A stretch of 64,000 nt of DNA from CALMEC01 sp964393105 (GCA_964393105.1 CAYMSM010000004.1:1-64000), one strand, 5' to 3'. Positions 25,493-34,056 are shown, counted from the stretch's first letter. A program made the numbers and translations. The notes: generated by a model from the sequence alone, not told the origin.

Positions 25493-25551
25493 CTCTGACA
25501 TCCCGTGATGAACGAGACGACAAAAACTGATCGCGGGGAACGTACGGCGCC

Positions 25552-26745
25552 ATGAGCTTCGCCGACGACGACCTGTTCGAGGAACCCGCCGAGGAGCCCG
25601 CACGCTCGACCCGCAGATCTCGCGGAGGCGGCGGTTCGGGGCGATCGGGGGGCGGTCCTCGCCCGCCGCGTGAGGCCGGCGCCGGCCGCTCGCCACTTCA
25701 ACAGCCTCGCGTCCGCGGCATGATCGCGCTTGGTCTCCTGGTCATCGTCGCCCTGATCTTGATCAGCACGATCCGCGGCTGCCAGCGCGACAAGCTCGTC
25801 GACTCCTACCGCACCTACCTGACCGCGTCCAACGCCATCGCGACCGAGTCCGAAGCCCTCGGCCGGGATCTGCAGAAGCTGCTCGACAACAAGGGTTTCA
25901 ACAAGCGCGCGGCCATCATGGCCCAGGTCGGCGAGCTTGCGAACACCTCGACCGCCCTTGTGGAGCGCGCCAAGCAGCTCGATCCCCCGGACGGGCTGAG
26001 CGCCCCCAACCGTACGCTCGCGACCGCGCTCGAGTACCGGGCGCAGGGTCTTTCACAGCTCCCCGCTGCCATCGAAACCGCGGTGACCGCGAAGGACATC
26101 GCCTCCGCGTCGACGACGTTGGCAGCCCCTCTGCAGGTCTTGGCGGCGAGCGACGTCATCTATCGCAACTCCTACAAGCTGCCGGCCGAAAACGCGATCC
26201 AGGAGGACAGGATCAAGGACGTCCAGGTCGCCGAGTCGGAGTTCTTCCCCGGGAACACGTACGACAAGACGTCACCGGCCGGGGCGATCAAGGTCATCGC
26301 GAGCATCAAGCAGGCGCGTCCGTCGACGAACTCGGCGACCGGCACCCCCGATTCGGGCTCGGTTCACGGACTGAGCATCGGCAGCGTGTTCGCAGTGCGT
26401 GCTGGAACGCCCAAGAAGCAGTTGATTCCAGGGACGACGACGCAACTCGTGCCGAGCGATGACCTGACGTTCGAGGTGACCGTCGACAACGGCGGCGACT
26501 TCAACGAGTCGAACATCGACGTCAAGTTCACATACGAATCGCCCAACAACCCGACGGGCACGACACAGACCCAAACCATCACGGAGATCGCGCCAAGCAC
26601 GCCGAAAGTCCTGAGCTTCAAGCTGGGTCAAGCCCCGTACCTGACCAGCCCCAGCTCGATCACGATCGAGGTCACCCCGGTCCCCGAGGAGAAGGTCAAG
26701 AGCAACAACACGGTCCAGTACCCGGTCGAGTTCACGCTCCAGTGA
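25552..26745 (+). CDS. single-pass membrane protein with coiled and beta-rich exterior domain, unknown
   Basis: 397 residues from ATG at 25552. A low-complexity acidic then Arg/Gly-rich cytoplasmic tail (1-54) precedes a transmembrane helix (about 57-75, GMIALGLLVIVALILIS). Residues about 80-215 look helical (RTYLTASNAIATESEALGRD and similar), and the C-terminal part (about 225-395) is beta-rich with a CARDB/Ig-like look (VTVDNGGDFNESNIDVKF). Fifteen bases separate it from the DUF4446 gene. I do not recognise a named family. It is probably a surface-exposed structural or adaptor protein; function unknown. Confidence 0.8.
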   Translation: MSFADDDLFEEPAEEPARSTRRSRGGGGSGRSGGGPRPPREAGAGRSPLQQPRVRGMIALGLLVIVALILISTIRGCQRDKLVDSYRTYLTASNAIATESEALGRDLQKLLDNKGFNKRAAIMAQVGELANTSTALVERAKQLDPPDGLSAPNRTLATALEYRAQGLSQLPAAIETAVTAKDIASASTTLAAPLQVLAASDVIYRNSYKLPAENAIQEDRIKDVQVAESEFFPGNTYDKTSPAGAIKVIASIKQARPSTNSATGTPDSGSVHGLSIGSVFAVRAGTPKKQLIPGTTTQLVPSDDLTFEVTVDNGGDFNESNIDVKFTYESPNNPTGTTQTQTITEIAPSTPKVLSFKLGQAPYLTSPSSITIEVTPVPEEKVKSNNTVQYPVEFTLQ

Positions 26746-26760
26746 CCGGGGGGTGACCCG

Positions 26761-27285
26761 GTGTCGACTGAGGAGCTGTGGATGGTTGGCGTCGCAGCCG
26801 GACCCGGCGTCGTGGCCCTCGCTGTCGCGATCGTGTTGTGGGTCAAGCTGCGCCGGGTGCGGGCAGACCAGCGGGTGTTGTTGCCCGATGGGAAACCTGT
26901 CGGGCTACTCGAGCGTCAGGCGGCGTTGGCGCGGGCAGGCGACCGCATCAACGATCGGCTGGATGACCTCCGTCTCGAGGTGACCCGACTGATGGAGCAC
27001 ACCAACATCGGTTTGCGGGGCGCCCTGCGCTTTCAGGGCATCGTGCGCTACGACGCCTACCAGGACATGGGTGGGCAGCAATCGTGGTCGATGGCAATCC
27101 TGACCGCCGAGCGCACCGGGGCGATCATCACGTCGCTTCACGCCCGCGACCACGCGAGCGTGTACCTCAAGCAGGTCCATGAGGGGGTCTCCGAGCAGCG
27201 GCTGTCGCCCGAAGAGCTGCGCGCGCTCGCAGCGGCGCTGGCCGATCCCGCGCCCTCGATCACGCCCACCCCGGAGCGCTCATGA
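26761..27285 (+). CDS. DUF4446 family protein
   Basis: 174 residues from GTG at 26761. An N-terminal transmembrane helix (about 7-27) precedes a short coiled segment (QAALARAGDRINDRLDDLR) and the DUF4446 core: IVRYDAYQDMGGQQSWSMAIL, then GAIITSLHARDHASVYLKQV and LSPEELRALAAAL (each quoted in part). The family is widespread in Firmicutes and Actinobacteria and has no established function. It overlaps pheA by 4 bp, so the two are translationally coupled. Confidence 0.85.
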   Translation: MSTEELWMVGVAAGPGVVALAVAIVLWVKLRRVRADQRVLLPDGKPVGLLERQAALARAGDRINDRLDDLRLEVTRLMEHTNIGLRGALRFQGIVRYDAYQDMGGQQSWSMAILTAERTGAIITSLHARDHASVYLKQVHEGVSEQRLSPEELRALAAALADPAPSITPTPERS

Positions 27286-28133
27286 GGGTCGGATACCTGG
27301 GGCCACCGGGGACGTTCGCCGAGGAGGCGTTGCTGCGGCTCGTCGGGCCCGAGCCCGAGCAGACGCTCGTGCCGTTTCCGACGGTCATCGATTGCTTCGA
27401 GGCGGTCCGATCGGGTGCGGTCCCCGAGGCCCTGGTCCCGATCGAGAACTCCATCGAGGGATCCGTCAACCAGACGCTCGACCAGCTGGCTGCCGCCGAC
27501 GGCGGCGTCGCGGTCCTGGCGCAGATCGTCCAGCCGGTGCGCCATCACCTGTCCGCCGGGCGCGAGTTGCCGCTCGCCGAGATCACGCGGGTGCTGTCGC
27601 ACCCGCACGCGACCGCGCAGTGCACCGCGTACCTGCGAAGCGAGCTGCCGGGCGTCGAGACGGTCGCGGCCAACTCCACCGCCGATGCCGTGCGGATCGT
27701 CAGCGAGAGCGACGAGCCGTGGGCTGCCATCGGCACGCTGCGCGCGGCCGACATCTACGGCTGCACGGTTCTCGCCGCCGACATCGAGGACGCTCGAGAC
27801 AACGCGACCCGGTTCATCCTGGTGGGTCGCGAGCCACGCCAAGCCCTCGGCCCCGGCGGGTTCATCACATCGATCATCTGCGTGCCGCCGCGCGACCGGC
27901 CCGGGGTGCTGCTTGCGATCCTTCAGGAGTTCGCGATGCGCGCGGTCAACCTGACCAAGCTCGAGAGCCGACCGGCCAAGACGGGCCTGGGCCGCTACCT
28001 GTTCTTCATCGACATGGAGGGCAGCCGCGAGCGCGACATGGCCGTCGACGCCGCCATCCGCGCCATCGAGGAGCAGGGCGTCGCGCGCGCGGTGTTTCTG
28101 GGTTCGTACCCAACCAGCGCGTCTTCCGGCTAA
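27282..28133 (+). CDS. pheA: prephenate dehydratase
   Basis: 283 residues from ATG at 27282. It converts prephenate to phenylpyruvate in phenylalanine synthesis. The N-terminal PDT domain (1-180) has GPPGTFAEEALL, VPIENSIEGSVNQTLD and the TxF-type region (DNATRFILVGRE). The C-terminal ACT domain (about 195-270) has RDRPGVLLAILQEF and the ESRP motif typical of phenylalanine feedback inhibition (LESRPAKTGLGRY). There is no chorismate mutase domain, so this is the monofunctional type. Length is normal. Confidence 0.95.
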   Translation: MRVGYLGPPGTFAEEALLRLVGPEPEQTLVPFPTVIDCFEAVRSGAVPEALVPIENSIEGSVNQTLDQLAAADGGVAVLAQIVQPVRHHLSAGRELPLAEITRVLSHPHATAQCTAYLRSELPGVETVAANSTADAVRIVSESDEPWAAIGTLRAADIYGCTVLAADIEDARDNATRFILVGREPRQALGPGGFITSIICVPPRDRPGVLLAILQEFAMRAVNLTKLESRPAKTGLGRYLFFIDMEGSRERDMAVDAAIRAIEEQGVARAVFLGSYPTSASSG

Positions 28134-28188
28134 CATCCCCTGCGGAAACGGCCGATTCGGGCCCAGGTCCGGGGGTAGCGAGAGGGGA

Positions 28189-28695
28189 ATGGCGCAGCGC
28201 GTACTTGTGCTGAACGCAAGCTACGAACCGATCAACGTCACATCGTTGCACCGGGCGGTCGTCCTCGTCCTGAAAGAGAAGGCCGAGGTGCTGGAGGCCG
28301 CGGCGATCCCGATCCGCACCTCCGGAAGCAGCTTCGTCAAGCCGCAGGTCATCCGGCTCGTCTACCTCGTGCGTGTGCCCAGGTATGAGGCGCGCAAGAT
28401 CACGCGACGGGCGTTGTTTGCCCGCGACGGCTACTCGTGCCAGTACTGCGGGTCGTCCGCGCGCCTGACCGTCGACCACGTCGTGCCGCGTAGCCGCGGC
28501 GGAGGGTCGGGCTGGGAGAACGTCGTCACCTCGTGCGCGCCGTGCAACTCCCGCAAGGGCGATCACCTACCCGGTGAGATCAAGATGTTCCCCAAGACCA
28601 AGCCGCGACCGCCGTCGGCGTCGGTCTTCATCTCGGTCGCCGCCCCCAAACGCCCCAAGTCGTGGGAGCCGTACCTGGCCTCGCTGGCCGCGTAG
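28189..28695 (+). CDS. HNH endonuclease domain protein
   Basis: 168 residues from ATG at 28189. The N-terminal part begins RVLVLNASYEPINV, typical of the actinobacterial/cyanobacterial small HNH protein family. The HNH region (about 85-130) has CQYCGS, LTVDHVVPRSRGG, ENVVTSCAPCN and RKGD: two Zn-binding CxxC pairs and the catalytic His. It is a putative DNA nuclease of unknown biological role. These genes are usually chromosomal and stable, not mobile. It is a stand-alone gene, followed by a hairpin. Confidence 0.9.
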   Translation: MAQRVLVLNASYEPINVTSLHRAVVLVLKEKAEVLEAAAIPIRTSGSSFVKPQVIRLVYLVRVPRYEARKITRRALFARDGYSCQYCGSSARLTVDHVVPRSRGGGSGWENVVTSCAPCNSRKGDHLPGEIKMFPKTKPRPPSASVFISVAAPKRPKSWEPYLASLAA

Positions 28696-28696
28696 G

Positions 28697-28723
28697 CCCC
28701 GCCTGAGGGAGTCTCAGGGCGGG
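28697..28723. terminator. hairpin terminator between convergent genes
   Basis: CCCCGCCTGAG and CTCAGGGCGGG form a 10-bp stem with one bulge and a GGAGT loop. It starts directly after the HNH stop, before the convergent RraA-like gene. No T-tract follows on either strand, as is common for actinobacterial terminators. Confidence 0.55.
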
Positions 28724-28763
28724 ATGACCGCGCAGGGGGCCCGACAGGGACGGGACGTGCGGC

Positions 28764-29393
28764 CTACTTGAGGCGCAATCGGGCAGCGGTGACCGCCGCG
28801 GCATCCTTCTCCTCGATCACGCGCGCGTCGGCGAGTACGTCGCCGACAGCTGCCGCGGGGATCACGACCGCGCCGGCGCCATCGGCGAAGATCCAGTCTC
28901 CGGGCAGGACGCCGACGCCGTCGACCTCGATCGGAACGTTCGCGGCCAGCGGCGTCACGTCGTCGCCTGCTGCCCGGACCGTCTCGCCCCCGCAGTAGGC
29001 GACAAGGTCGAACCCGCCGATCTCCTCCAGGTCGCGCAGGCGCCCGTCGGTCAGGATCCCGGTGAACCCCGCGGCCTCGATCCGGGCGACCTTCTTGCCG
29101 CCCGCAAGCGCCTGGTCGGGGTGGCCGCCGGCGCCCAGGACGAGCACGTGCCCAGTGCCGGCGACCGCGTCGAGGAGCTGGTCGAACCGGTCCGCCTCGC
29201 TCTGGTGGTCGCAGCGCTTGGGGAAGAACCGGATCGTGGCCGCCTGCCCGAACAGGACCTCGCCCGGCGTGGGGGTGACCAGGTCCACGATGTGCGCACG
29301 GTGGGCGAAGCGCTGCGCCATCGCGTCGCAGATCGCAGCTGACGAGAGACCCTCGACGTCGTGTTCTTCCTGCGCGCCCACGTGCTCCTCCAT
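28764..29393 (-). CDS. RraA-family protein (HMG aldolase / oxaloacetate decarboxylase-like)
   Basis: 209 residues from ATG at 29393. The family core includes VLVLGAGGHPDQALAGG, a GFTGILTDGRLRD motif with the catalytic Arg-Asp pair (about 115-127), and PGDWIFADGAGAVVIP. Members bind a divalent metal and cleave 4-hydroxy-4-methyl-2-oxoglutarate or decarboxylate oxaloacetate; RraA proper inhibits RNase E in enterics. Sequence cannot choose among these. It is a single gene, convergent with HNH and divergent from tRNA-Arg. Confidence 0.85.
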   Translation of the reverse strand: MEEHVGAQEEHDVEGLSSAAICDAMAQRFAHRAHIVDLVTPTPGEVLFGQAATIRFFPKRCDHQSEADRFDQLLDAVAGTGHVLVLGAGGHPDQALAGGKKVARIEAAGFTGILTDGRLRDLEEIGGFDLVAYCGGETVRAAGDDVTPLAANVPIEVDGVGVLPGDWIFADGAGAVVIPAAAVGDVLADARVIEEKDAAAVTAARLRLK

Positions 29394-29449
29394 CGAATCG
29401 GTCGCGCCATCCTGCCAGGCGCCGTGGCGGGCGGTTATCCTGAGCCTGC

Positions 29450-29522
29450 GCCCTCGTAGCTCAGGGGATAGAGCACAGGTTTCCTAAACCTGGTGTCGCA
29501 GGTTCGAATCCTGCCGGGGGCA
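29450..29522 (+). tRNA. tRNA-Arg (CCT)
   Basis: Acceptor GCCCTCG pairs with CGGGGGC (one T-G pair). D arm AGCTCAGGGGATAGAGC. Anticodon stem CAGGT/ACCTG with loop TTCCTAA, anticodon CCT. T arm GCAGGTTCGAATCCTGC, discriminator A. Decayed sequence follows directly downstream. Confidence 0.95.
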
Positions 29523-29569
29523 TCGCGGGGCGCAGTCTCAGAAACCGGCAAATTTGCAGGAAGTTCGCG

Positions 29570-30167
29570 CCTCAGAGACCAGGTACTGGCAGGGAAGCGG
29601 GAGTACCTGGAGGTTGGGTCCGATCGCGAGTCGATCCTGTGGAGGGCTGGACGGCTCCTGGACGACCACCTGCGCCGCGGTCCACGGTCCCGGCCCCGTC
29701 CTTCGGGACGTCAGCACGGCCTCGCTCGTTGCCGTCCGAACCGTTCATACAACGACGCCGTGCCCCGAGGGACCGACCGCGATGTCGATGCCGGTGCTGT
29801 CGATCGTTGCGCCCGCCAACGGCGAAGACAACACCGCCGGCGCCTCCCACGATGTTCCGGCCGGCCGAAACGACACGTGCAGGGACCCGGTCGGGTCGGC
29901 CCACGCGGCATCGCCCGCTGCCCCGACAGCGACCCGTGCTTCACCGGACGTCGTGAGTGGAGCGCCTTGGGGCGTGGACGCATTCCCGGGCACCACGACG
30001 ACCTGGCCTCCGCTCGCCTGAGCGGCCACGACGAAGTCCCCGACGTCGTTGGTGTCAACCCGAAACGGTGGAGGGCCCGCGCTCGGCGGCATTGTCACAG
30101 GAATCCACGGGCCGCTGGCGATGCGTCGCGCGCCGACCGTGGACACACACCGAAGCACCGCGCGCAC
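29570..30167 (-). pseudogene. remnant of a secreted repeat protein
   Basis: A minus-strand frame (30167 to 29745) has phrases such as DVGDFVVAAQASGGQVVVV, EARVAVGAAGDAAWADP and LHVSFRPAGTSWEAPAVLS. These recall the beta-propeller-like repeats of large exported actinobacterial proteins. The frame stops at TGA (29745-29747). The same reading frame then continues with the same repeat pattern (TVRTATSEAVLTSRRTGPGP) for about 55 codons. No good start or signal peptide is visible at the other end. This is best read as a gene fragment with an internal stop, next to tRNA-Arg. Confidence 0.5.
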
Positions 30168-30347
30168 CGCACCTTTTCACGACGGTAGCAGTGGAGAACA
30201 GCGCGGCCGGCCGGTTGAGTTCTCGGACCAGGCCGAGAGGGCTTCGCGAACGCGCGCGCTGACGAACGGAAGCGTGGGACGCGATTCATGAGCGCAAGAT
30301 CAACTCTGGAGTACTCCCCCGTGGAGTCGGCGCCGCGCGACGCCGGC

Positions 30348-30854
30348 TCATCGGCGCAGCCCGTGCGCCCTCATCAAGGGCTCGATGCTGGTCATATCCA
30401 TCGTGAGCCCGAAGCGCTCCTGAAGGGCCGCGACCGCGTCGAGGTCCGGGGCCCCCTGCACCGACAGAAGCGGCGCCATGTCGACGAAGTAGGCGTCGAA
30501 CCCGCCTGGGGAGATGATCTCGAGCACCCGGGTCTCCTCGTCGCCCGGGTTCCAGAAGGCGTGGGCGACCCCGCGTGGCTTCAGCACGACGTCCCCAGGG
30601 CCGGCCTCCACGACCTCGTCGCCGATCTGGGCGCCCAGGCGCCCCGACAGGACGAAGGAATACTCGTCCTCGCGCACGTGGGTGTGTATCGGGGCAGCCA
30701 GCGCACGCGGCCGAATTGTGTGCTCGACGATCGCCACGCCGCCGGCGTTCCCGCCACGGAAGACGAGGCGGTTCAAGAGGCGCGGGAAGTCAGCGCGCTC
30801 GCCCTCATCTGCGCGGACGACGTGTGCGGAGGCGGTGAGTCGGGCTGAGGTCAT
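30348..30854 (-). CDS. cupin-domain protein
   Basis: 168 residues from ATG at 30854, preceded by GAAGGGG; a longer frame to 30938 crosses the operator and is less likely. The cupin beta-barrel (about 45-120) has PIHTHVREDEYSFVLSG, the first metal-binding motif (H, H, E), and PGDVVLKPRGVAHAFWNPG, the second. Such proteins are small dioxygenases, isomerases or binding proteins; the substrate is unknown. It is divergent from a TetR regulator with a palindrome between them, so it is likely repressed by that regulator. Confidence 0.85.
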   Translation of the reverse strand: MTSARLTASAHVVRADEGERADFPRLLNRLVFRGGNAGGVAIVEHTIRPRALAAPIHTHVREDEYSFVLSGRLGAQIGDEVVEAGPGDVVLKPRGVAHAFWNPGDEETRVLEIISPGGFDAYFVDMAPLLSVQGAPDLDAVAALQERFGLTMDMTSIEPLMRAHGLRR

Positions 30855-30880
30855 GGTGGAGCGCCCCTTCCTGATTTGAA

Positions 30881-30895
30881 TGAACATTACGTTCA
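30881..30895. promoter_or_regulatory. putative TetR operator
   Basis: TGAACATTACGTTCA has perfect 5-bp arms (TGAAC/GTTCA) around ATTAC. It lies in the 77-bp gap between the divergent cupin and TetR genes. The local sequence is AT-richer than the surroundings, as expected for the overlapping promoters. Confidence 0.6.
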
Positions 30896-30931
30896 CTGGA
30901 ATATGCCCGATGGTAGATTCCGGCGAACGCC

Positions 30932-31549
30932 ATGTCAATCGAAAAACGAAGCTATGAGCTGCGCGAGCGGGCGGACCGGCAGGCGGAGACCCGACGGCGC
31001 ATCGCTGCGGCCACCGCCGAGCTCCATGAGGAGGTCGGGCCGGCGCGCACGACGGTGGCCGAGATCGCCCGGCGCGCCGGCGTCCAGCGGCTGACCGTCT
31101 ACAACAACTTCCCGGCGGAGCGGGACCTGTTCGCCGCCTGTCAGGCCCACTTCCTCGCGCAGAACCCGCCCCCGGACCCGACGCCGGCCCTGAGAATCGC
31201 GGACCCCGTCGAGCGCCTCGAGGTCGTCCTGGGCGCCCTCTACGCCTGGTATCGCGCCAACCAGCGCATGGCGGGCAACGTCAGGCGCGACCGCGAGCTG
31301 GTTCCCGCCCTCGATGCCCTGCTCGCCGACACGCTCGATGCCGGCACGGCGCGGCTCGCCGAGGCGCTCGCAGCGGGCTTCCCGGCCGACGACGAGGAGG
31401 GCCGGCGGCTGACGACGGGCGCGGTGGCCCTGGCCCTCGACTTCTGGACCTGGCGGCGCCTTTCGCGCGAGGGCCTGGAGGACGCCGACGCGTCCCGGTT
31501 CATGGCTCGCGTGGTCGTCGTCGCCGTGGCCGCCGCCCGCGGAGCGTGA
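30932..31549 (+). CDS. TetR/AcrR family transcriptional regulator
   Basis: 205 residues from ATG at 30932. The N-terminal helix-turn-helix (about 12-65) reads RRRIAAATAELHEEVGPART, then VAEIARRAGVQRLTVYNNFP, the standard TetR recognition region. The C-terminal ligand-binding half is helical and Ala-rich with no recognised subfamily. It probably represses itself and the divergent cupin gene through the 30881-30895 palindrome. Confidence 0.9.
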   Translation: MSIEKRSYELRERADRQAETRRRIAAATAELHEEVGPARTTVAEIARRAGVQRLTVYNNFPAERDLFAACQAHFLAQNPPPDPTPALRIADPVERLEVVLGALYAWYRANQRMAGNVRRDRELVPALDALLADTLDAGTARLAEALAAGFPADDEEGRRLTTGAVALALDFWTWRRLSREGLEDADASRFMARVVVVAVAAARGA

Positions 31550-32144
31550 TCTTCCTCGCTCGTCGCTCGGGGTATCAGTCGCCGGATCAGCCGGTCACAG
31601 GCACCGCGACCCCCAAGCGGCGCGAGAACCCGTTTGGAACTCGATCGACGTTGTTCAGCAGGGTGGTCTCGTCCGTGGACGTTGCGACGACGGCCGTGAG
31701 GCGGAACGAGCCCACCGTACGGACCACCCGGAAGGCGGTGATGACGACACGCTCACCGGGCAGCAGCACGAAAGTGGCTACACCTTTGGAAGCGACAAGC
31801 CGGGAGCACTTCCAAGGGGGTCGCTCAAGCGTCGTCATCGCGCCTACTCGAACTCTGGCTTGGGAGCTTCGGTGACGGCCGCTCCTACGTCGAAACGCGT
31901 CGGACGAGAAGAGTCCATCGGTTCCCAAGGTCACGGGCGATGGTCGGTCGCACCCCAACCGGGTAAGTGGCGACGGCGCACCTTGGACTCGCCTCACCCC
32001 CCACGCTGACCACACCATCCGATTCCTCGAGCAACCCAGACAAGTCACTGTGCTGACGTCCCTCAAGGCGCTTCGAACCCGCTTGAGCCCCACATCGCGA
32101 TCGATTGCTCCCGGTAGCGCCCGCCTCTCCAACCCCGACGATTC
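31550..32144. other. intergenic patch, no intact gene recognised
   Basis: About 600 bp between tetR and the truncated WrbA gene, with lower G+C than neighbours. The only frame with protein-like character is 31587-31838 on the minus strand (83 codons from ATG), with PGERVVITAFRVVRTVGSFR and NNVDRVPNGFSRRLG. It looks like the tail of a larger lost protein. The boundary at about 32150, where WrbA similarity ends, is likely a recombination breakpoint. Confidence 0.4.
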
Positions 32145-32576
32145 TCACTCCTCCCAGTGGTAGAAGACGCTGTTGAGAGCGAGGATCGTGGATTCCTGCC
32201 CGCCGTGGCGGTTCATCGACGAGGTGAACGTGGTGACCGGCTTGTTGGACAGCTTGCCCTGCACCCACAGCGGGCCGGTGGTGTCGAGGAACTGCTTGAG
32301 CTGAGCCGCCGGGTTCCCGAACCTCGTGGGGGTGCCGAACGCGTATCCGTCGGCCCACTCCAGGTCCTCGAGCCCCGCCTCGGGCACCGACTCCTTGGTG
32401 GCGAGATAGTGTTCGTGCCACGCGTTCTGGCTGCGGATCACCTCCTCGGGTGCCAGCTCGCGGACTCGGCGCATCCGGACTTCGGCTCCCGCCTGCTCGG
32501 CGCCCGCGGCGACGGCCGTTGCCAGCTTGTGGACGTGTCCGGTCGATGAGTAGTAGACGACGGCGATGCGGGCCAA
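32145..32576 (-). pseudogene. C-terminally truncated WrbA-like NAD(P)H:quinone oxidoreductase
   Basis: 143 codons from TTG at 32576, with AGGAGG four bases upstream. The flavodoxin-like protein begins ARIAVVYYSSTGHVHKLA (FMN phosphate loop). It continues with the WrbA blocks DGYAFGTPTRFGNPAAQ, FLDTTGPLW and GGQESTILALNSVFYHW. It stops two codons after FYHW. Complete WrbA proteins run about 200 residues and continue from this point with the segment that closes the fold. The following sequence in other frames does not restore it. It is therefore called a broken gene, although a short product could still be made. Confidence 0.7.
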
Positions 32577-32695
32577 CAGGCCTCCTTTCCGAATGAGTTG
32601 CAGAATCTGCGGCGAAGGGCAGGCCCAGCTCCGCTGGGCGGCCGGTTCACAGCTCGCGCCCTGGACCGGCGGCTTCGAGAATTCGGGTTCCCGGT

Positions 32696-33154
32696 TCAGA
32701 ACATCCCATTCGGGTTGGCGCGAGGGAGGTCGGGTGCGAGCCACGGGGCGGAGTTGGTCGGGTTGCCGACGACCTGGAGGGCGTCCCAGTGCTCGATCGC
32801 CAGCCCGTCGGCGTCCATCCTGTAGATGTCGACGCCGGCGAGCCCCTGGTCGTCGGGGTCGTCGTTGAACAGGTTGAGGAAGTTCACGTGCGCCCACACG
32901 TAGTCGCCGACGGCGATGATGCGGTGGACCACGACCCGGGGACGGGCGCGCTCTTTTGCGACCTGTCCGAAGAACGCTCCGAGCGCGTCGGCGCCGTCCG
33001 GGATGAGCGGGTTGTGCTGGATGTAGGAGGGGCTGACGTACTTCGCGGCGGCCTCCTCGGACTTCTTCTGGTTGATCATCAGGTCGTAGAAGGCAAGGAT
33101 GTTGTCCTTATTGCGGACGGCGCGGCTGTCGTTCGCGTCGACGAGCTCGATCAT
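32696..33154 (-). CDS. SnoaL-like (NTF2-fold) protein
   Basis: 152 residues from ATG at 33154 with AGAGGAG seven bases upstream. Pattern of the SnoaL / polyketide-cyclase-like family: NILAFYDLMINQKKSEEAAA, YVSPSYIQHNPLIPDG, HRIIAVGDYVWAHV, DIYRMDADGLAIEHWD. Catalytic Asp/His positions of that fold appear kept (HNP, EHWD). Members act as isomerases/hydrolases or as stress proteins; the substrate is unknown. The gene lies between the SDR fragment and the WrbA fragment on the same strand, in what may once have been a redox operon. Confidence 0.85.
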   Translation of the reverse strand: MIELVDANDSRAVRNKDNILAFYDLMINQKKSEEAAAKYVSPSYIQHNPLIPDGADALGAFFGQVAKERARPRVVVHRIIAVGDYVWAHVNFLNLFNDDPDDQGLAGVDIYRMDADGLAIEHWDALQVVGNPTNSAPWLAPDLPRANPNGMF

Positions 33155-33203
33155 GGCGTGACTCCTCTGGTCGGGTGGAGAGGTGGTGGTCAATTCGGAG
33201 GGC

Positions 33204-33476
33204 TCAGCGGAGGCCAACGAGCTTGAGTCGGAGCGCGTCCTGCTCGGCGTCCGACTTCTCATGTGCCCACGCCCTCACGGCCGCTTCGTCCGCGATGTCG
33301 CAGCGCGTCAGCTCGACGGCGCCACCGGAGGCGTGCTCGAGGTCGGCGACCTCCTCCTGCGACATCGCCGTCCCGAAGACCCTGTAGCCCCTCGCGGCCA
33401 GACCCAGCGCGGTGTCCCGGCCCAACCCGTTGCCGGCGCCAGTGACAGCGGCCGACCGCCTGCTGGTGTCTCCCAT
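33204..33476 (-). pseudogene. N-terminal fragment of a short-chain dehydrogenase/reductase
   Basis: 90 codons from ATG at 33476. The start is a normal SDR Rossmann fold: AAVTGAGNGLGRDTALGLA (NAD(P)-binding TGxxxGxG) and the DIADEAAVRAWA region. After about 75 residues the similarity ends and the frame stops. The NAG, Ser-Tyr-Lys and C-terminal regions are all missing. Typical SDRs have about 250 residues, so this cannot be an active enzyme. Confidence 0.7.
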
Positions 33477-33659
33477 GGGGACCCTCCTTCCAGAAGGCTC
33501 GAAAACTAAATGTTTGAGGTCCGCGAAGCGTCGAGAAGGGGTCGAACGGCGGACCCCGCTGCCGCGTAGCTCGCGGAGCCCCGCCCCCGCGATGTCGGGC
33601 CGGGCCTCAGCGACCCGACGCTCAGGCCGCTGGCTCTGCTCCGCTCGCTGCGTACGCGA

Positions 33660-33911
33660 CTACTCGCCCTGGTGAACCTCGTAGATCTCGTCCGCGACGA
33701 GGCCGTGCGCTTCCCGGTGAACGGTGTGCGCCGTCTCCGCATCCGGGGCCTCGACGAGGCAAAAGATCTTACCCGCCTTCTCGTCTACCCAGTAATTCTT
33801 GTAGTTGACGCCGTACTTCGCCTGCTCCTCGAGATCCTTCATGTGCGCAGCCGCGACGTCGCTTGCGGAGACGCCTCCATCCATGTGGTGGATGTCCATG
33901 TAGAGCGGCAC
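33660..33911 (-). CDS. DUF4242 family protein
   Basis: 83 residues from GTG at 33911, with a perfect AGGAGG six bases upstream deciding the start over longer frames. It matches the DUF4242 (nickel-binding-like ferredoxin-fold) pattern: MDIHHMDGGVSASDVAAAH, YWVDEKAGKIFCLVEAP and VHREAHGLVADEIYEV. Function is not established; members are small cytosolic proteins often found near redox or stress genes. It is divergent from the lipoprotein gene at 34057. Confidence 0.85.
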   Translation of the reverse strand: MPLYMDIHHMDGGVSASDVAAAHMKDLEEQAKYGVNYKNYWVDEKAGKIFCLVEAPDAETAHTVHREAHGLVADEIYEVHQGE

Positions 33912-34056
33912 GATGAGCCTCCTGTCGATCGGGTAAGGCGATCGTACCTCCGGGCGAATCGCTCGTCCAATTGCGGAATCGCCAAACCCTTCTCTGTCAT
34001 CCATCCGCCCGACATCGATACGGTTGATCTGGACGAACACGGACGGAGGGATGGCG

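Noticed and set aside
25393..25701. Minus-strand frame with GTRTPKLFRALDPEPS
   Set aside because: Translation of the antisense of tRNA-Leu, a well-known false ORF.
28189..28695. HNH protein as a homing or defence nuclease
   Set aside because: It belongs to the stable, small chromosomal HNH family and has housekeeping neighbours; no restriction, toxin or intron context was seen.
29532..29578. Inverted repeat around GCAAATTTGC downstream of tRNA-Arg
   Set aside because: The central 10-bp palindrome is perfect, but the flanking arms match poorly, there is no T-tract, and it lacks the motifs of the repeat family. Not enough for a terminator or element call.
33490..33660. GC-rich gap with CCGCG-TAGCT-CGCGG and similar inverted pieces as a sixth copy of the repeat family
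   Set aside because: Neither terminal type nor the two internal motifs are present in the right order.
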